Below, in pieces: positions 11,482 through 23,467 of a stretch of 64,000 bases of DNA. Position numbers and translations under genes: made by a program. The DNA comes from Ascaphus truei (lineage: Eukaryota > Chordata > Amphibia > Anura > Ascaphidae): NCBI GenBank assembly GCA_036426205.1, contig CM071573.1, forward strand, positions 76,146,743 to 76,210,742, written 5' to 3'. Under the pieces are notes generated by a model, which saw only the letters and a list, made by a program, of their open reading frames with translations, did no database searches and was not told the origin of the DNA. How positions within the stretch are numbered: the stretch's first letter is position 1; each line of letters starts with the position of its first letter.

Positions 11482-11584
11482 TACGGTACAGATACCTCTC
11501 ACACAACACATATATTATATATATATATTATATATATATATATAAAGTATATAGTTTGATGTGTGAAGAGGTATCTGTACCGTA
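11482..11584. repeat. Hairpin with TA-rich loop
   Basis: TACGGTACAGATACCTCT on the left is matched by its inverted copy ending at 11584. The loop is a run of AT dinucleotides. This may be a small foldback or an internally expanded palindrome. Confidence 0.6.
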
Positions 11585-11629
11585 TTAGCCGAGCTTAATA
11601 ATCAAAAACTAATAGACAATACCGTTCTG

Positions 11630-11683
11630 CACAAATAAAAGCATTTCGTTAGCCACAGAACAATATCGTCTATTCCTTTTTTA
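11630..11683 (+). repeat. Fragment of a dispersed retroelement tail
   Basis: It shares CACAAATAAAA and TTCGTTAGCCACA with 46455-46552 (plus) and 48224-48320 (minus). These look like termini of one element type, possibly Penelope-like. Confidence 0.45.
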
Positions 11684-11699
11684 TTTTATTATATATATA

Positions 11700-11928
11700 C
11701 AGCTCAACCCTGTTAAAACGCGTTCCAGTACAACGCAAATCCGCTTATTACGCGATGCAAGCATGGCTCCATTTTTCGTATTTATGAAAACTTTTCAACA
11801 CGATTACTGGGATCTTAAATACTTTATTCTACAATGCATACAATTATACATTATTTCTAACGCGATCCGCTTATAACGCGATGTGATTCTTTGGACCCCA
11901 AGCACAGCGTTATAAGGGGGTTGAGCTG
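11700..11928. mobile_element. Non-autonomous Tc1/mariner-type MITE (Tigger/pogo-like) with TA duplication
   Basis: The 229-bp unit begins CAGCTCAACCC and ends with its inverted copy GGGTTGAGCTG. Similarity extends to about 23 bp at both ends. TA dinucleotides flank it at 11698-11699 and 11929-11930, as for Tc1/mariner insertions. Repeated CGCTTATAACGCG-like words fill the interior. There is no transposase. Confidence 0.8.
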
Positions 11929-11939
11929 TACATATAAAT

Positions 11940-12170
11940 AAAACATATACATCCTATATCACCCAAACCAGCGGTTCAGAAGAACGTATACAGCATCACG
12001 GTGAGTTGAATCAAAAGTGTATATATTTTCAGTCAAGAAAAACAATGTTTTAGTCCTGTAAGGGGCCTTCATCAGGGTTCCTGATCTGATACGTGCACAT
12101 ACCAGTGCTTGACCTTATACTTGAGGATGTGACTATTGAACTCTTTATATATAAATATATAGTGGCAGGA
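11940..12170 (-). repeat. Retroelement-tail-like DNA with hammerhead-like motif
   Basis: On the minus strand CUGAUGA (12069-12075) is followed by a short stem-loop and then UAAAAC and AUUGUU (12043-12053). The order matches a hammerhead core with a minimal third stem. The G before AAAC is changed to U, so the copy is probably inactive. The parent element is not identified. Confidence 0.4.
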
Positions 12171-12654
12171 TTTGATGTTTTTAATATTTCCCTATATATT
12201 TTCTTGGAATTGTTTCATTTTAGAAATAAATAGAGGGCCTTGTAGTTTATATCATCATGAAGTATAAATAAGACCGAACACTTCTGATCCCCATGACCTT
12301 ATTGAAAGCTACTCATGTAGAAAATCCATTTTCCATTCTTTAGCTAGGGAGTTTAATTATCATCACTATTGATTTAAACGGATTTCCAGCCCAGGATAAC
12401 ATTCCTTTCCAACACATGAAGCAGTGGAGCCTAGTAATTGTGACTCCTGTGATATAATAACCAAAGCATCAGTACCCGATGTATCTCAGAAAAAAATACA
12501 GAGCAAGAGCTTAGAAGCATAAGCCTTTGAAATAGACACATCACGGGGAAGAGAACCCCTATCACCTGTTGCTTTCTGCATTTGGAAATTGTATTGTGAA
12601 CTCAATATATACTATGGAATTGTATATTTTTAGGCATGTTTTTCTAGCAAGGTT
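12171..12654. other. No recognisable feature
   Basis: AT-rich sequence without long frames, terminal repeats or tandem arrays that I can see. Confidence 0.4.
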
Positions 12655-12924
12655 AGAGTGTTTGGGGTATCGAGAAAGGTAAGGGTGTTTGGGGCATTGA
12701 GCAAGTTAAGGGTGTTTGGGGTATCGAGAAAAGTAAGGGTGTTTGGGGTATCGAGCAAGTTAAGGGTGTTTGGGGTATCGAGCAAGGTAATGGTGTTTGG
12801 GGCATTGAGAAAGTTAAGGGTGTGTGGGACATTCAGCATGGTAAAGGTGTTTGGGGCATTAAGCAAGGTAAGGGTGTTTGGGGCATTAAGCAAGGTAAGT
12901 GTGTTTGGGGCATTGTACAAATCA
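12655..12924. repeat. 27-bp minisatellite, 10 units
   Basis: Ten head-to-tail units of exactly 27 bp built on GTGTTTGGGGTATCGAGCAA, with variants such as GCATTGAG and GCATTAAG. Because the unit is a multiple of three, reading frames stay open on both strands and encode nine-residue repeats. There is no start context, homology or flanking exon to make them genes. Confidence 0.9.
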
Positions 12925-14731
12925 AAGTTAATCTCAATATTTGGAGTTGTACCTTTATCATTACTGGTTCACGATCAATGAGGCAGGAGCATGGCTTTGG
13001 ACTCCTCGTCTAACTACAACGATGATATTAGGACGTGTGAAATGCAATCTTTTCTTGTTAGCCATACAGGGTTTTAACACTTCCTCATAAAAACAAATCC
13101 AAAGTTTTAACAAATATGAACTCTTGTCCAATTTAAATGTTGGCATAATGAATATGTAGTTAAAGTTGGGAAGTCTCATAAATGTTTATTTCTTCTTCCA
13201 TATTGAGCAAAAATATGATATATGATATTTCAACATAGATGAAATGATGAGTTTATTTGTGACTTTTAATGCATACAAATAGTTTTAATAATCTCCATAA
13301 TGCATAATAAATCAGCAAGTGTATTATCAAACCCATATGTGTATATTGCAACAAGCCACGAGACGCCAAATCAGTTTCAGGTGTCTTAAAAGAGGCAAAA
13401 ATAAATAAACACATACATTAATCATAACCGTGTTGATTGTAATCTCAGATGAGTGATAATCCTGGACGGAAGTTATCAGATGGGGAGGACCGTAATGGCG
13501 TTGTATATGAGACAATAAAGCAGCATGGAGACACCAAGGCAGTGGTACCTCTAGTTGGATGGAAAGTTTGGGTTGACAGCAGAACTCTCTGGAATGGGAT
13601 TTTCATGAAGGCATGTTGGAAAGAAGAACATTTGAATCCTTAGAATGTAGTCTTCTGAACGACTTATAGTGAGAATGATATTAGTTCAAATGGAGTAAAG
13701 AAGGTACAATGGGATTACCGATTGTGGAAGAAATAGACAGACGGGAGGGGAAATGTTACCCCTTTCCCCCACCCTTTTGACTGAAACATCTGGCTGTTTT
13801 TATGTCCAAGTACAAAACTGGCATACGGTATAACGTTGATCAATTCCCCTACTACCATTTTCTATGATGCTATGGTACTCATTAGAAATAAAATATTGCA
13901 CATGTTTGCATCGATTGCCAATTAAGTAGGCTTTGAACAACAGCTTTAGCAACATTTGGGAGACTTTCCAGAATAATATATTCTGTGATGTATAGGATTA
14001 CAATATTTTACTATTCTAAATCTTTAATGGGCAAAATATCTGAAAGGGATCATTGAATCCCACCAGTGCAATTCATAACTTCCAATGCCTATTTATCCTA
14101 TGCAAAAACATCCCCATATTAGCACTGTCCCTCGGACCTATAGGGGCGCATAAGGTAAGCTAGAAAAGCAAGAAATGTTGACTGAATGTAAATCTGTCAT
14201 TATGTTTTTCGACATTTCTGCAGAGCCTCTGATAAATGTGTTATTTGTTCTGTGCTACGTGGTAGTTGGATGTCAAGTAGCTGCCTGTTTGCAACTGAAA
14301 GAACGAACTTAAAATGATATGGAATTTTCAGCATGGTCAGACCATAGGTTACAATAAATGGTTTAAGGGTTGAATGCTATTTTTGCTCTTTTGGCCCAAA
14401 TCAGTAGAATAAATGTAAAATGCAGAGAATAAAAAAATGAATCAAATGTAATCAAGCACAATGTATCATGCAAGGAAGAAAGGTAGCTTTACGAATTATC
14501 ACCCAAGGTCGTGCAGTTCACAAATGGCTGCAGTTTTTCCAAACCTTTCATAATCAACTAAAATGACACGTTGTTCTGCATAATGCCCAGATAAAGTACC
14601 CTGACTAATCCTCTGTCGGCTGTTTCTATAGCCAGTCGGGGCAGCTTTATTTCTGTGCCACACTGTACATTTTATGCATGTTGTTTGTCATTGTAAAACC
14701 ATCTTGAAATCATCTTGAAAGTATGTGATTT
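12925..14731. other. Low-copy DNA, no gene recognised
   Basis: A 64-codon frame at 13449-13643 begins MSDNPGRKLSDGED, but I recognise no family and its size is within chance. No repeat ends are visible. This may be intronic or intergenic host DNA. Confidence 0.35.
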
Positions 14732-14863
14732 TCAGTTCTTAGCAGCAGGAATGTTCTTCAGTAAGAATGTTCTCTTTCATTATCCAGTTCATTATTTGTA
14801 GCAAGCAATTGTGAATAAAATAGGAACTAATTAATAAAATAGAGATTTGTTGTCACACACACA
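14732..14863. repeat. Inverted duplication, left copy
   Basis: It is an inverted copy of 14991-15121, about 130 bp at roughly 90-95% identity by eye. The spacer between them is one arm of a palindromic MITE. Confidence 0.9.
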
Positions 14864-14895
14864 TTTAGTTTTTTTGGGGGGAGGATGCTTTAATC

Positions 14896-15187
14896 CAGGG
14901 GCGGGCAACTCCAGTCCTCAAGGAGCTACCAACAGGTCAGGTTTTCAGGATATCCCTGCTTCAGCACAGGTGGCTCAATCTTCGACTGAGTGTGTGCGTG
15001 ACACTAATCTCTATTTTATTAATGAATTCCTATTTTATTCACAATTGCTTGCTACAAATAATGAACTGGATAATGAACGAGCACATTCTTACTGAAGAAC
15101 ATTCATGCTGCTAAGAACTGAAGGGATACCGTGAAAAACCTGACTTGTAGGTGGCCCTTGAGGATGGGAGTTACCACCCCTGCTTTA
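14896..15187. mobile_element. Palindromic MITE with its centre replaced by inverted flanking DNA
   Basis: The left arm is at 14896-14990 (CCAGTCCTCAAGG ... GGATATCCCTGCTTCAGC) and the right arm at about 15122-15187 (GGTGGCCCTTGAGGA). In other copies the arms meet at a short centre. Here 14991-15121 sits between them and is the inverted copy of DNA just left of the MITE. Confidence 0.8.
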
Positions 15188-15189
15188 AC

Positions 15190-15914
15190 CCATCCACTAT
15201 CAGAGAGACCAACGTTGTATTGCAAACCAAGAAAACGCAGACTCCTCTGGCAGTGCAGGGGACATGTAGTTGTCCATATGAGCAATTAAATTAAGCTATA
15301 CAAAGGGTATCTGAAGCCAATATTAGTGGGCCAGTGTAAGGCAAATTAAAATATTAGTCAATGAAGGACCGAGCGCTTCTCGAGTTTGAGAGACTTTGTC
15401 TCAGAAGAAACAACCGCAGAGAGAGGAATGAACCATTCTTGTTTCGCTCTCATACTGTACATTGAGTCTCCGGTTTTGCTGACGGAGATGATGCACTTGG
15501 TATAGAACAGGTCAAGGCAATTGTGACCCTTTGAAATTTAAATATTTTGACACCCACCACTCTGTTTATAGAGTATCTGAGGTCAACCATTTTTTGGATC
15601 AGATAATTATCTTGAGTTCCGATTAGCAATCAGCCATTATGTTTCCATTATATTCGAGCATATGGCCTGGTGGTTTAGCCTCTCTCTCTCCCAAACGGTT
15701 GGTCACGTCTGACACAGGCTGTTACATTACTTCTGCCTGGATGTATTGCATACAGTATGTAATTGCTATATGCGTAATTTCTGACAACATTTAATTGACA
15801 AAATATGTTACCATTAGCTTGACCAGGTATAACTTTGCATTGTAACCTTTGTGTCAAGCAGCTGCTCCTTCTATACCACAGGAGATTAGTAAAATACACT
15901 AGAAAGCCTGCTAG
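15190..15914. other. No recognisable feature
   Basis: No gene or element could be assigned. Short frames are chance level. Confidence 0.35.
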
Positions 15915-16075
15915 AGACACCAATAGGTTATGTGTTAAGGATATCCCTGCTTCAGCACAGGTGGCCCAATTAGTAGCCCAGTAAACGAGTGAGCCACCTG
16001 TGCTGAAGCAGAGATATCTTTAAAACCTGACCTGTTGGTGGCCCTTGATGATTGGAGTTTTCCATTCCTGCTTTA
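15915..16075. mobile_element. Palindromic MITE, complete two-arm copy
   Basis: AAGGATATCCCTGCTTCAGC on the left is mirrored by GCTGAAGCAGAGATATCTTT on the right, around a short centre near 15985. This is the intact arrangement against which 14896-15187 can be compared. Confidence 0.75.
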
Positions 16076-16079
16076 GTCA

Positions 16080-17735
16080 TTCCAAAGCCATTCTACTTGA
16101 TAAAGTCACAGATAACAAGGTATGAATGCCACCTTATGCTCAGAACTCAAACAGGGTTTCCTCTGTGTCACAATAATATCATGAGGTATGAAGTCTGTAT
16201 AAACAATCTGGCACATCAGAGGTTAATTATAGCTTTAGGTTGCCTTACAAATACAAGAATTGGTTTTATTGGGGTCAAGACCTGCATAGTTATGTGTTTG
16301 TCCAGAGACTGAAGTATCTGGGGTTAACGCCTGGGTTTGCAAGTAGGGGGATTAAAAATGGCGTCACAATTCTTCCCTGACAGGGGGAATAAACTAAAAC
16401 CCTTTAAATGTACCCTAAAGACATTTATTTTGATCTCCAGAATGCGGGGGATGTAGCCAAGACGACAGGCTCAGAAGTGATTTGCAAGAATGACAAATAG
16501 ATGTTTGTAACTGTTGCAATTACACGAACCGAATGATAACAAGAATGATGGGGGGGCGGGTGTCTATGTATAATCTCTGATATCTGTTCTCGTGCAAAAG
16601 TAGAAGTTAAGGTGTCATGTTTCATATTCAGATGCGCATATTAAGTACACAGATGCAACCGTGAAGATTGCGTGCATCTAAGTGTTATAGAAATGAAGTT
16701 ACGAAGTCTCTTTATATTCAGACAATTTTTAAAGTCATAAGAAAGGGTTTTTTTCTTCTTAAGTTGTACAAATGTCACCCAGAAAGATTGATGAAGGGGG
16801 TGGGTTGAGAACACACCCAGAAGGGGGGTTTATGCTGAATAATGAAATCAGAATTTAACAGAGGAGAGCAAGAAACGTGAATTTTCATATTCCAATCCAT
16901 GAACTCTTGGAGCAAGCAGATACAGTATTGTTATGTGGTAACGTATAGGATTTCTGTTGTGTTTATCCTTTTTACTTGATGAAACTATCAGCATTTTCTA
17001 TTGTATATTCTTGTACTAATATGTTTTCTGTAAACTAAGCACTGTACTATTTTTGTATTTTAAAACTAAACTTTAATAAAAATATCTTTGTGCTCTGATT
17101 GAACTTGCACGTTTTGTAGCATAATTTGTATTTTCGGCCACATTTAGCTGCAACAGATTTTTTGTGTAAAGTGCATATTTTATTAGTAAACATGGGGGCC
17201 AAAGACTCTGCAAATTACATTTTTGATAATTCTTTGGTGGCGGAGGCGAGTTAAGATAAATATTGTGATGGAGTGAGGGTAGATATTATTCGTTTTGGGG
17301 ACCATGCGTAAGTGAAGATTGATGTATTAACCCTTAATTGTGCATAATGCCTACTATATCTGTAGTTTAGATGGAATAGTCAAAGAAAGAGACAACCCAT
17401 GGGCTATAAATAAAAATGACTTTACCATTTGTTTACAGCTATGAAGAAAACCGACCATCTTTTCTGCTGTTGTACCTACATTTCCATTCACACATTTGTG
17501 GAATACAATGATCATATCCCATCTTATCTCACTACAACGAAGCTCAAAAGCCTTGGCTTATAATTTCTACTGTCAGCCTAGGAAACACTTAGTTTTTATC
17601 CAATGCTCCTGACCTTTGGATCAGTTTTGGCCTATTCTCAGAGGAAGCTTAGATTATACAAATAATGTAGCAGCACAGAGAGATGACAGGTTATTACTGT
17701 ATTCGGGTATTATGAGGAGAAAAGAATAAGCTGTA
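16080..17735. other. Low-copy DNA, no gene recognised
   Basis: I see neither coding potential nor element ends. An AATAAA occurs near 17076 without a gene upstream that I can identify. Confidence 0.35.
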
Positions 17736-17809
17736 CTTGTGTCTGAAAAATCAACTGGGAACAGAACAATTGGTAAGCGAAGTAAGTGGGTGCAGACACT
17801 AAATATAGT

Positions 17810-18660
17810 TCTCCTTAAATTAAAACTAAGCAGCCAATGTGGACCTGACTTACTGCAATCTCAGTTCCTAAGACATGGTGCCCCAGCCATTGCCAAACCA
17901 ATTGCTTCCCTAATCAACTCTATCTTCGGGCCATATCCCTAAGACCTGGAAAACTGCCAGAGTTGTCCCAATCTTCAAAAGTGGGGACAAAAACACAATC
18001 TCAAACTACAGGCCAATCTCTCTTCTCCCAATATTATCCAAAGTCATGGAAAATGTGTACACTCCCAATTAAGCGATTACTATACCAAGACAAATTTCGA
18101 TAGCCAATTCCAATCTGGCTTTCGCCCCAAAAACTCCACGTTTACTACCTTGCTAAATGTTTATAATGAGATCCAGTGTGGAATGGAACTGGGACAACTC
18201 ACTGGTGCAATATTCCTAGATTTTGCAAAGGCTTTTGATACTGTTGATCATGCTATCCTGCGTAACAACTCCAGTTCTCTGGAATAGGAAGTATGCTTTA
18301 AACTGGTTTCATTCCTACCTATCAGGTAGATCCCAACATTTGTCTACAGAATCTCAGGCTCTAACTTCAACCCCTTGGATATCACCTGTGGTGTCCCTCA
18401 ATGTGCTTTTCTGGGGCCCCTACTGTTCTCAGTGTTCATCCATGATCTTCCTACAGCTTGTAAGGGAGCTTCAAATACACATGTATGCAGATGACACAAT
18501 CTTATATGCACACAGCCCTAGCCTCTCCGACCTGGAACACATACTTCAATCCGACTTTTTGAGACTTGAAAATTGGATCCTCCTCTTACCGTGCACCCCA
18601 CAACTGGAACAATCTACCGGAGACAAGGGTGTGTATTGCAAACCAGTTTACTACTAGAGA
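17810..18660 (+). pseudogene. Decayed L2/CR1-type LINE reverse transcriptase
   Basis: Plus-strand translations in shifting frames give reverse-transcriptase blocks in the right order: FLRHGAPAIAKPIASLINS, KTARVVPIFKSGDKN, NYRPISLLPILSKVMEK, FQSGFRPKNSTFTTLL, IFLDFAKAFDTVDHAIL, WFHSYLSGRSQ and MYADDTILYAHSPSL. The first catalytic aspartate (FLDFAKAFD) and the YADD box are kept. The GVPQGS block is ruined and the segment between LENWI and the C-terminal PQLEQ-like block is deleted. At least four frameshifts make it a fossil. Endonuclease is missing, so the copy is 5' truncated. The host of the family is an L2-like element related to the one at 3601-4674. Confidence 0.8.
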
Positions 18661-19010
18661 GCAATACATAAGAAAAAAACTGAAGGCATCCTTTGGGTCA
18701 ATCACAATGATAATCAAAAATATATTCACTCTTTATTGATAAGCAAACTTTTGCAACACATTCAAATGTTTTGTAATTAAATTGTACCAAACATTCCCCC
18801 ATTCACTGTTTAACTAACTTAAGACAGTTGCATGCAAATTTCCCATGATTGAGGATTTGAAGTTGTTGACAGAGATAGTAGCCCGTGGACATTTTTGCCA
18901 AATGCTGTCATTTGTGTGTCATGGTAAATGTATGAATCTGTGATTATTTTAGCACATCTCTAGTGCTCTGCTCACTTAAAGCAGTAATACAGGTTTTCAT
19001 TTATTTACAT
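18661..19010. other. No recognisable feature
   Basis: AT-rich DNA downstream of the LINE fossil. It may include its 3' UTR, but no diagnostic tail is seen. Confidence 0.35.
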
Positions 19011-19014
19011 TTTT

Positions 19015-19360
19015 TCCCCATTGCAGGATTGAAGCAGACGGTCTCCGGAGCTGATTCATGTTAATTTCAGCTCCAGCGACCTCTTGCTCAGAGATACTTA
19101 CTTCCGTAGCGGTGCGCTTACTTCCGGCGCGCTGATGTCAGAGAGGCCCGCCACGCACCAGCGTTGGAAGCTCAGCATGGGACAGAGTGAGAGAGAGGCC
19201 TGCAGCTGAGGGAGAGCCGGGGCCGGCCATGAGAGGACCGGCAGCCGGGCATGGCCAGATGTTGGTACCAATTTGCATTGCCGGCTGGCTGGGCCCCCCG
19301 CAGCCACTTGGCCCTGGACACCTGTCCGGCTGTCCCCCCCCCCCTGTCGGCAGCCCTGGG
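19015..19360. repeat. Dispersed foldback-family repeat with GC-rich centre
   Basis: Shared words TTGAAGCAGA, TGTTAATTTCAGCTCC and AGATACTTAC link it to 44310-44640, 59643-59910 and 62285-62590. In those copies the two ends are inverted relative to each other. Here the right arm is not clear and a GC-rich stretch with a run of C follows. Frames on both strands reflect composition only. Confidence 0.55.
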
Positions 19361-19504
19361 CAAAACAACTTTACCACAGCAGTTACATACAGTTGGATAT
19401 GTCTGTATGTAATTATAACACCAATCACTAACGGTGGTTGTTTTTTTTTTAGATAGCTCTTTGACTGAAGCAGCAAAACATGAAAAATCCTCATTTAAAA
19501 AAAA

Positions 19505-19935
19505 TCAGTTCTGTAGTATTAGATAACACTGTCTGCATTTAAAAAAAATCCTAATACCTTTTGTAATGATTTTTTTCATGTACTGATCATTCTTTGGTTG
19601 CTACAGTAACCATTTAGAAAGTCATATCGACTTCTTTTGATCCAGGCCCTTTTTGAGCTCTGCCCTTTGGCAACAAAGTATCCCAAACAGATATGTTGCT
19701 GTGTTCCAAACAGCAGACTGTCTATTGCTCTGAAAGCTGTAACAATGAGTTACACGTAGTAATATAATGCTACATTGCAACTGCAGCATTTCACAGACTG
19801 CAGCACAAATTTAGAAGGCGGCCATTTCGTTAGCCACAGAATTAGGATTTTTACAGATCTATAACAGGAGCACCAAACGATTGCCATTTTAGGTAAGAAT
19901 GTAGAATTATACATTGTCACATATTTTACATATAA
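19505..19935 (+). repeat. Dispersed repeat, copy 1 (direct pair with 23468)
   Basis: It is collinear with 23468-23905. Shared blocks include CAGTTCTGTA, TTTGGTTGCTACAG, CATTTAGAAAGTCATATC, GCAACAAAGTATCCCAAACAG and CACCAAACGATTGCCAT. A partial inverted relative, with GAGCTCTGCCCT, is at 24960-25150. No coding frame is conserved between copies, so this is likely a non-autonomous element. The class is unknown. Confidence 0.75.
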
Positions 19936-20161
19936 AAATAAGGAGAGAAGAAATATGGGGAGGGGTATATAGTATTGCTGCTTTAACCGATTCGTTTACC
20001 CTGTACACCAGCTACAGCTACTGTAACATGCCTACCCTGTTAGAACTCATTGTATTCTTTCATGTTAACAAATAAACAAATAAGCCCAGTGCTACTTTCA
20101 ATATGACAAAAATACACAGTGAAATGCCTGATAATTCTCTTGAAACATGGTCATTTAATTT

Positions 20162-20665
20162 AATGGAAACAAAAAACAGCGCAAAATGCAAATAGTGAAG
20201 TAAATCAAGGTAATGTTACATAAAACGTAGGGATAAATATTCTAGAACATCAAAAAGCTAGAACATAAGCATTGAGTGTGCGAAGCACACAAGTTACCAA
20301 TCGACAGGTAGGGATTCAGGAATCAAGAACACGTCTCTCTGGTAGGCGTCTCAGATCATATCTGTGTGATTCCTCCTCTGGAAGAGTAACCGGAAGTGGT
20401 AAATCCGCCTCAGTGGGAACCCTCTCTTTGATCGGTGGTCTCTGGAGTGTCCAAAGTTCGTTCAAAGGTATTGGCATGGCAGCGGTCCTCTAATTGAACA
20501 GTGAGGGGGACCCAGACATTAGGAGTGTGCTCTGAAACTGGCACAGTAGAGCCGGGAGCGGTCACTCTCACAGCAGTGTCTCTGGTTAGAGGTATCGTCG
20601 CTCCTTCACAGTGCGCCGTGTAATGACGTCACGATAGCGGTCTGCACGATCCAATGCACACAAAT
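20162..20665. repeat. Giant foldback, left arm
   Basis: This is about 504 bp and is the inverted copy of 20701-21212 at high identity. The loop between them is only 35 bp. The arms include CGAAGCACACAAGTTACC and TGACGTCACGATAGCGG on the left. The whole unit could extrude as a cruciform or fold as one RNA hairpin. Confidence 0.92.
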
Positions 20666-20700
20666 TTTATATGTACTTTGGCACTATTGGAACGATTTTC

Positions 20701-21212
20701 ATTTGTGTGCATTGGATCGTGCAGACCACTATCGTGACCTCATTACACGGCGCACTGTGAAGGAGCGACGATACCTCTAACCAGAGACACTGCTGTGAGA
20801 GTGACCACTTCCGGCTCTACTGTGCCGGTTTCAGAGCACACTCCTAATGTCTGGGTCCCCCTCACTGTTCAATTAGAGGACCGCTGCCATGCCAATACCT
20901 TTGAACGAACTTTGGACACTTCAGAGACCACCCGACCAAAGAGAGGGTTCCCACTGAGGCGGATTTACCACTTCTGGTTACTCTTCCAGAGGAGGAATCA
21001 CACAGATACGATCTGAGACGCCTACAGTACCAGAGAGACGTGTTCCTGATTCCTGAATCCCTACCTGTCGATTGGTAACTTGTGTGCTTCGCACACTCAA
21101 TGCTTATGTTCTAGCTTTTTGATGTACACAGAATATTTATCCCTACGTTTTATGTCAAATAACCTTGATTTACTTCACTATTTGCGTTTTGCGCTGTTTT
21201 TTGTTTCCATTT
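20701..21212. repeat. Giant foldback, right arm
   Basis: This is the mirror of 20162-20665. Differences are scattered substitutions and a few small indels. A 73-codon frame here (20795-21016) has a partial antisense counterpart in the left arm (20272-20493 lies opposite), as expected for a palindrome and not for a gene. Confidence 0.92.
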
Positions 21213-21560
21213 TCTCCAGTGTTCAGGGGGTGCTGGGCCACCCCCTTATTTACGGCTGCAGACGCTATTAATAACCACTTGTCATGGTTATGTACAATTT
21301 TTATTATTTATCACATTGTGGTATTATGTGGTTTTAACTATTTAGTTTAATTTTAGGGGTTTTGCAGTATTCACCTGCTTTATTTCACTGTTATCACCAT
21401 TAGTGGTTATTTAGTTGTGCACTTTAATTCTTTTTCATCATTTAGTTTAACCTTTTGGCCAAAGCATCTTAAGCCTGCTGCCACTTTCAAGGCATGACCA
21501 TTAGCAGGTCCTAACACTATCTGAGTTAAAATTCTTATTTACCTCTATTATTAGAAGAAT
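21213..21560 (+). repeat. Dispersed element tail-like DNA next to the foldback
   Basis: The block around TTTAACCTTTTGGCCAAAGC, read on the other strand, resembles 46070-46110. It may belong to the same element as the foldback. Boundaries are unclear. Confidence 0.4.
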
Positions 21561-23467
21561 GATCATAGTTGATCTGTCGTAAACCAGCAAAATGAAACTG
21601 ACCTGCCAACTTGTAAAGAGGGGAGGGGCGAGCTTAAACCCTGGGGGGGGGGGGGGGGGGGAGGAGCAACTCTGTGATCCAGTGCTAGAGACAAATTAAA
21701 TATCCCCAATTTAGATGGAGAAGGAGGAACAGTAATGGTTGAAAATATTGAGTGTAGGATCATTTGTGTGTTTCCTTAGGAATTTTCATTGACACAGAAT
21801 TCATGTATTCCAAGTACTTTTTGTTGCCACGTTTACAGTTTTGCTGCTAATTTGTCAGTTCCTCTGCTACAGTGGTGATTCTTTTAATGGCAGAGGCTAA
21901 ACTGGTGAAAGCATCTACAGAAGCAGATACAGCCATTCAGCTCATTACTTCCTAGTACATAGATAAATGAGAGACGGACATGCAAAGCTTATTTTACAGT
22001 ACTTAAAAAAAAATGAAAATATTATTATCAGCGAATAAATCTCATGTGCACACCATCCCTTAGTAAAATAAGTAATATTATGAAGACGATTGGTAGCTGT
22101 ATTTAATGCTCTACAATCCCATTTTTTATAGGCCTAGGTGGAACATGTATGTACTCACATAAATCAGGCTATAAAAGAAGTTTGTGACAAATCTCCGACA
22201 CCTAGAATTGATTCCAGACAGCGTATGCGGTGAGCACACACCAATTACACAATATAAAGCCTTTTATCCAATTGTGGAAAGTCAGTGAAACGTAACTGCA
22301 ATATAGGCAATGTAAACGAACATATAAAACTGACTGCAATCTCCTCATTTATACACTGCTTATAATAGACTGAAGCAGAGGTTTGTAGGTGCAAAGGAGA
22401 CACGCTTTAGGGCAGCCTCTAACTTGCTAAAGTAATCCCGTAAGAAATAGTCTAACACTGCTTGGCACTTTCCAGATCAAAGCAATTAACTTATTTATAA
22501 GTAAGAATAAGGGGGGAGCAGGGGGGTAAGTTCCAGAGTTTGGAGCGAGATAACATGGCCTGAGGAAGATAAGATAGGATATAGGATTTAACTGTTGCTC
22601 ATGTCAAGTATGATTTCCCAGGAGTTGCCCCATTGCAGAACAAATGTCTCTATTTACAGCAGAAGCCTAATATGCTGGGGCTACACTGTATTAGGCAGCA
22701 GGATGAAACCATGTGTTCTTGTGGAACTGTATATTAGTACTAGAAGAAGATTCTTATATTCTGTCGTGTCCTATCTCACTGTTAGTTATGCTATATTCCA
22801 TTAATGTGCTCAATAACGGCACAAGTCACACTGTACACTAGTTACTGCACATATTCAGTAATGCACTGGAAAAGTATGCCATGAGAGCATAAATAAATAT
22901 GTTTATTTTGGTATGCAATGCAAAATATAGATCTTCATACAACTTATGGTGCTGTACATGGGATGCTCTCAAAAATGGGCTTTCTTCTCGACCAGTGGCT
23001 GAAGAGTCAGAGATGTAGCAGGTTTCATTGGCCGGATATGTTACGTTATCACTGCCGTTGCATGCAATGGAAACTCTGTTCCATGTTGTGCTTTCAATGG
23101 GAACAATGAGATTGGCCCTATGTACCCCAACCCCTTCTTTGTGCAGGAGTACTGTTGTATACATTATATCAATACATCACATGACGCATTTTCATTGTAT
23201 ATTTTTTGAGACGATTGGATCATCACATACTGTCCTAGAGCTTTAAAGAGAACGTGTCATTAGATAGTAACATAAAGTTTAAGGAAAGTTCTGACTTTTA
23301 TGCATTCAATAAATATCATGGGCACTAAAGTAGCACTAAGCAAAGTTACACCATAAGGCCCCTTCCAATACGACTTTGTAAATATGCCCCTTTTTTTACC
23401 ATTCGTGTTAACGGGCTTTAGAGCATAACGTGAATAACCCTATATGTTTGTTTTTTTTAAATATAAA
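21561..23467. other. Low-copy DNA with a poly-G run, no gene recognised
   Basis: A run of about 20 G lies at 21641-21661. The remainder carries only short frames and no recognisable element ends. Confidence 0.35.

Noticed and set aside
12630..12920. 96-codon minus-strand frame with LLNAPNTLT repeats
   Set aside because: It comes from the 27-bp minisatellite and is matched by an equally open plus-strand frame.
13449..13643. 64-codon frame beginning MSDNPGRKLSDG as a possible exon
   Set aside because: No recognisable domain, no splice-site or conservation evidence available, and within the length expected by chance.
20272..21016. Frames within the giant foldback that could look like small proteins
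   Set aside because: They lie in mirrored arms of the same palindrome and lack domains, codon bias or flanking exons.
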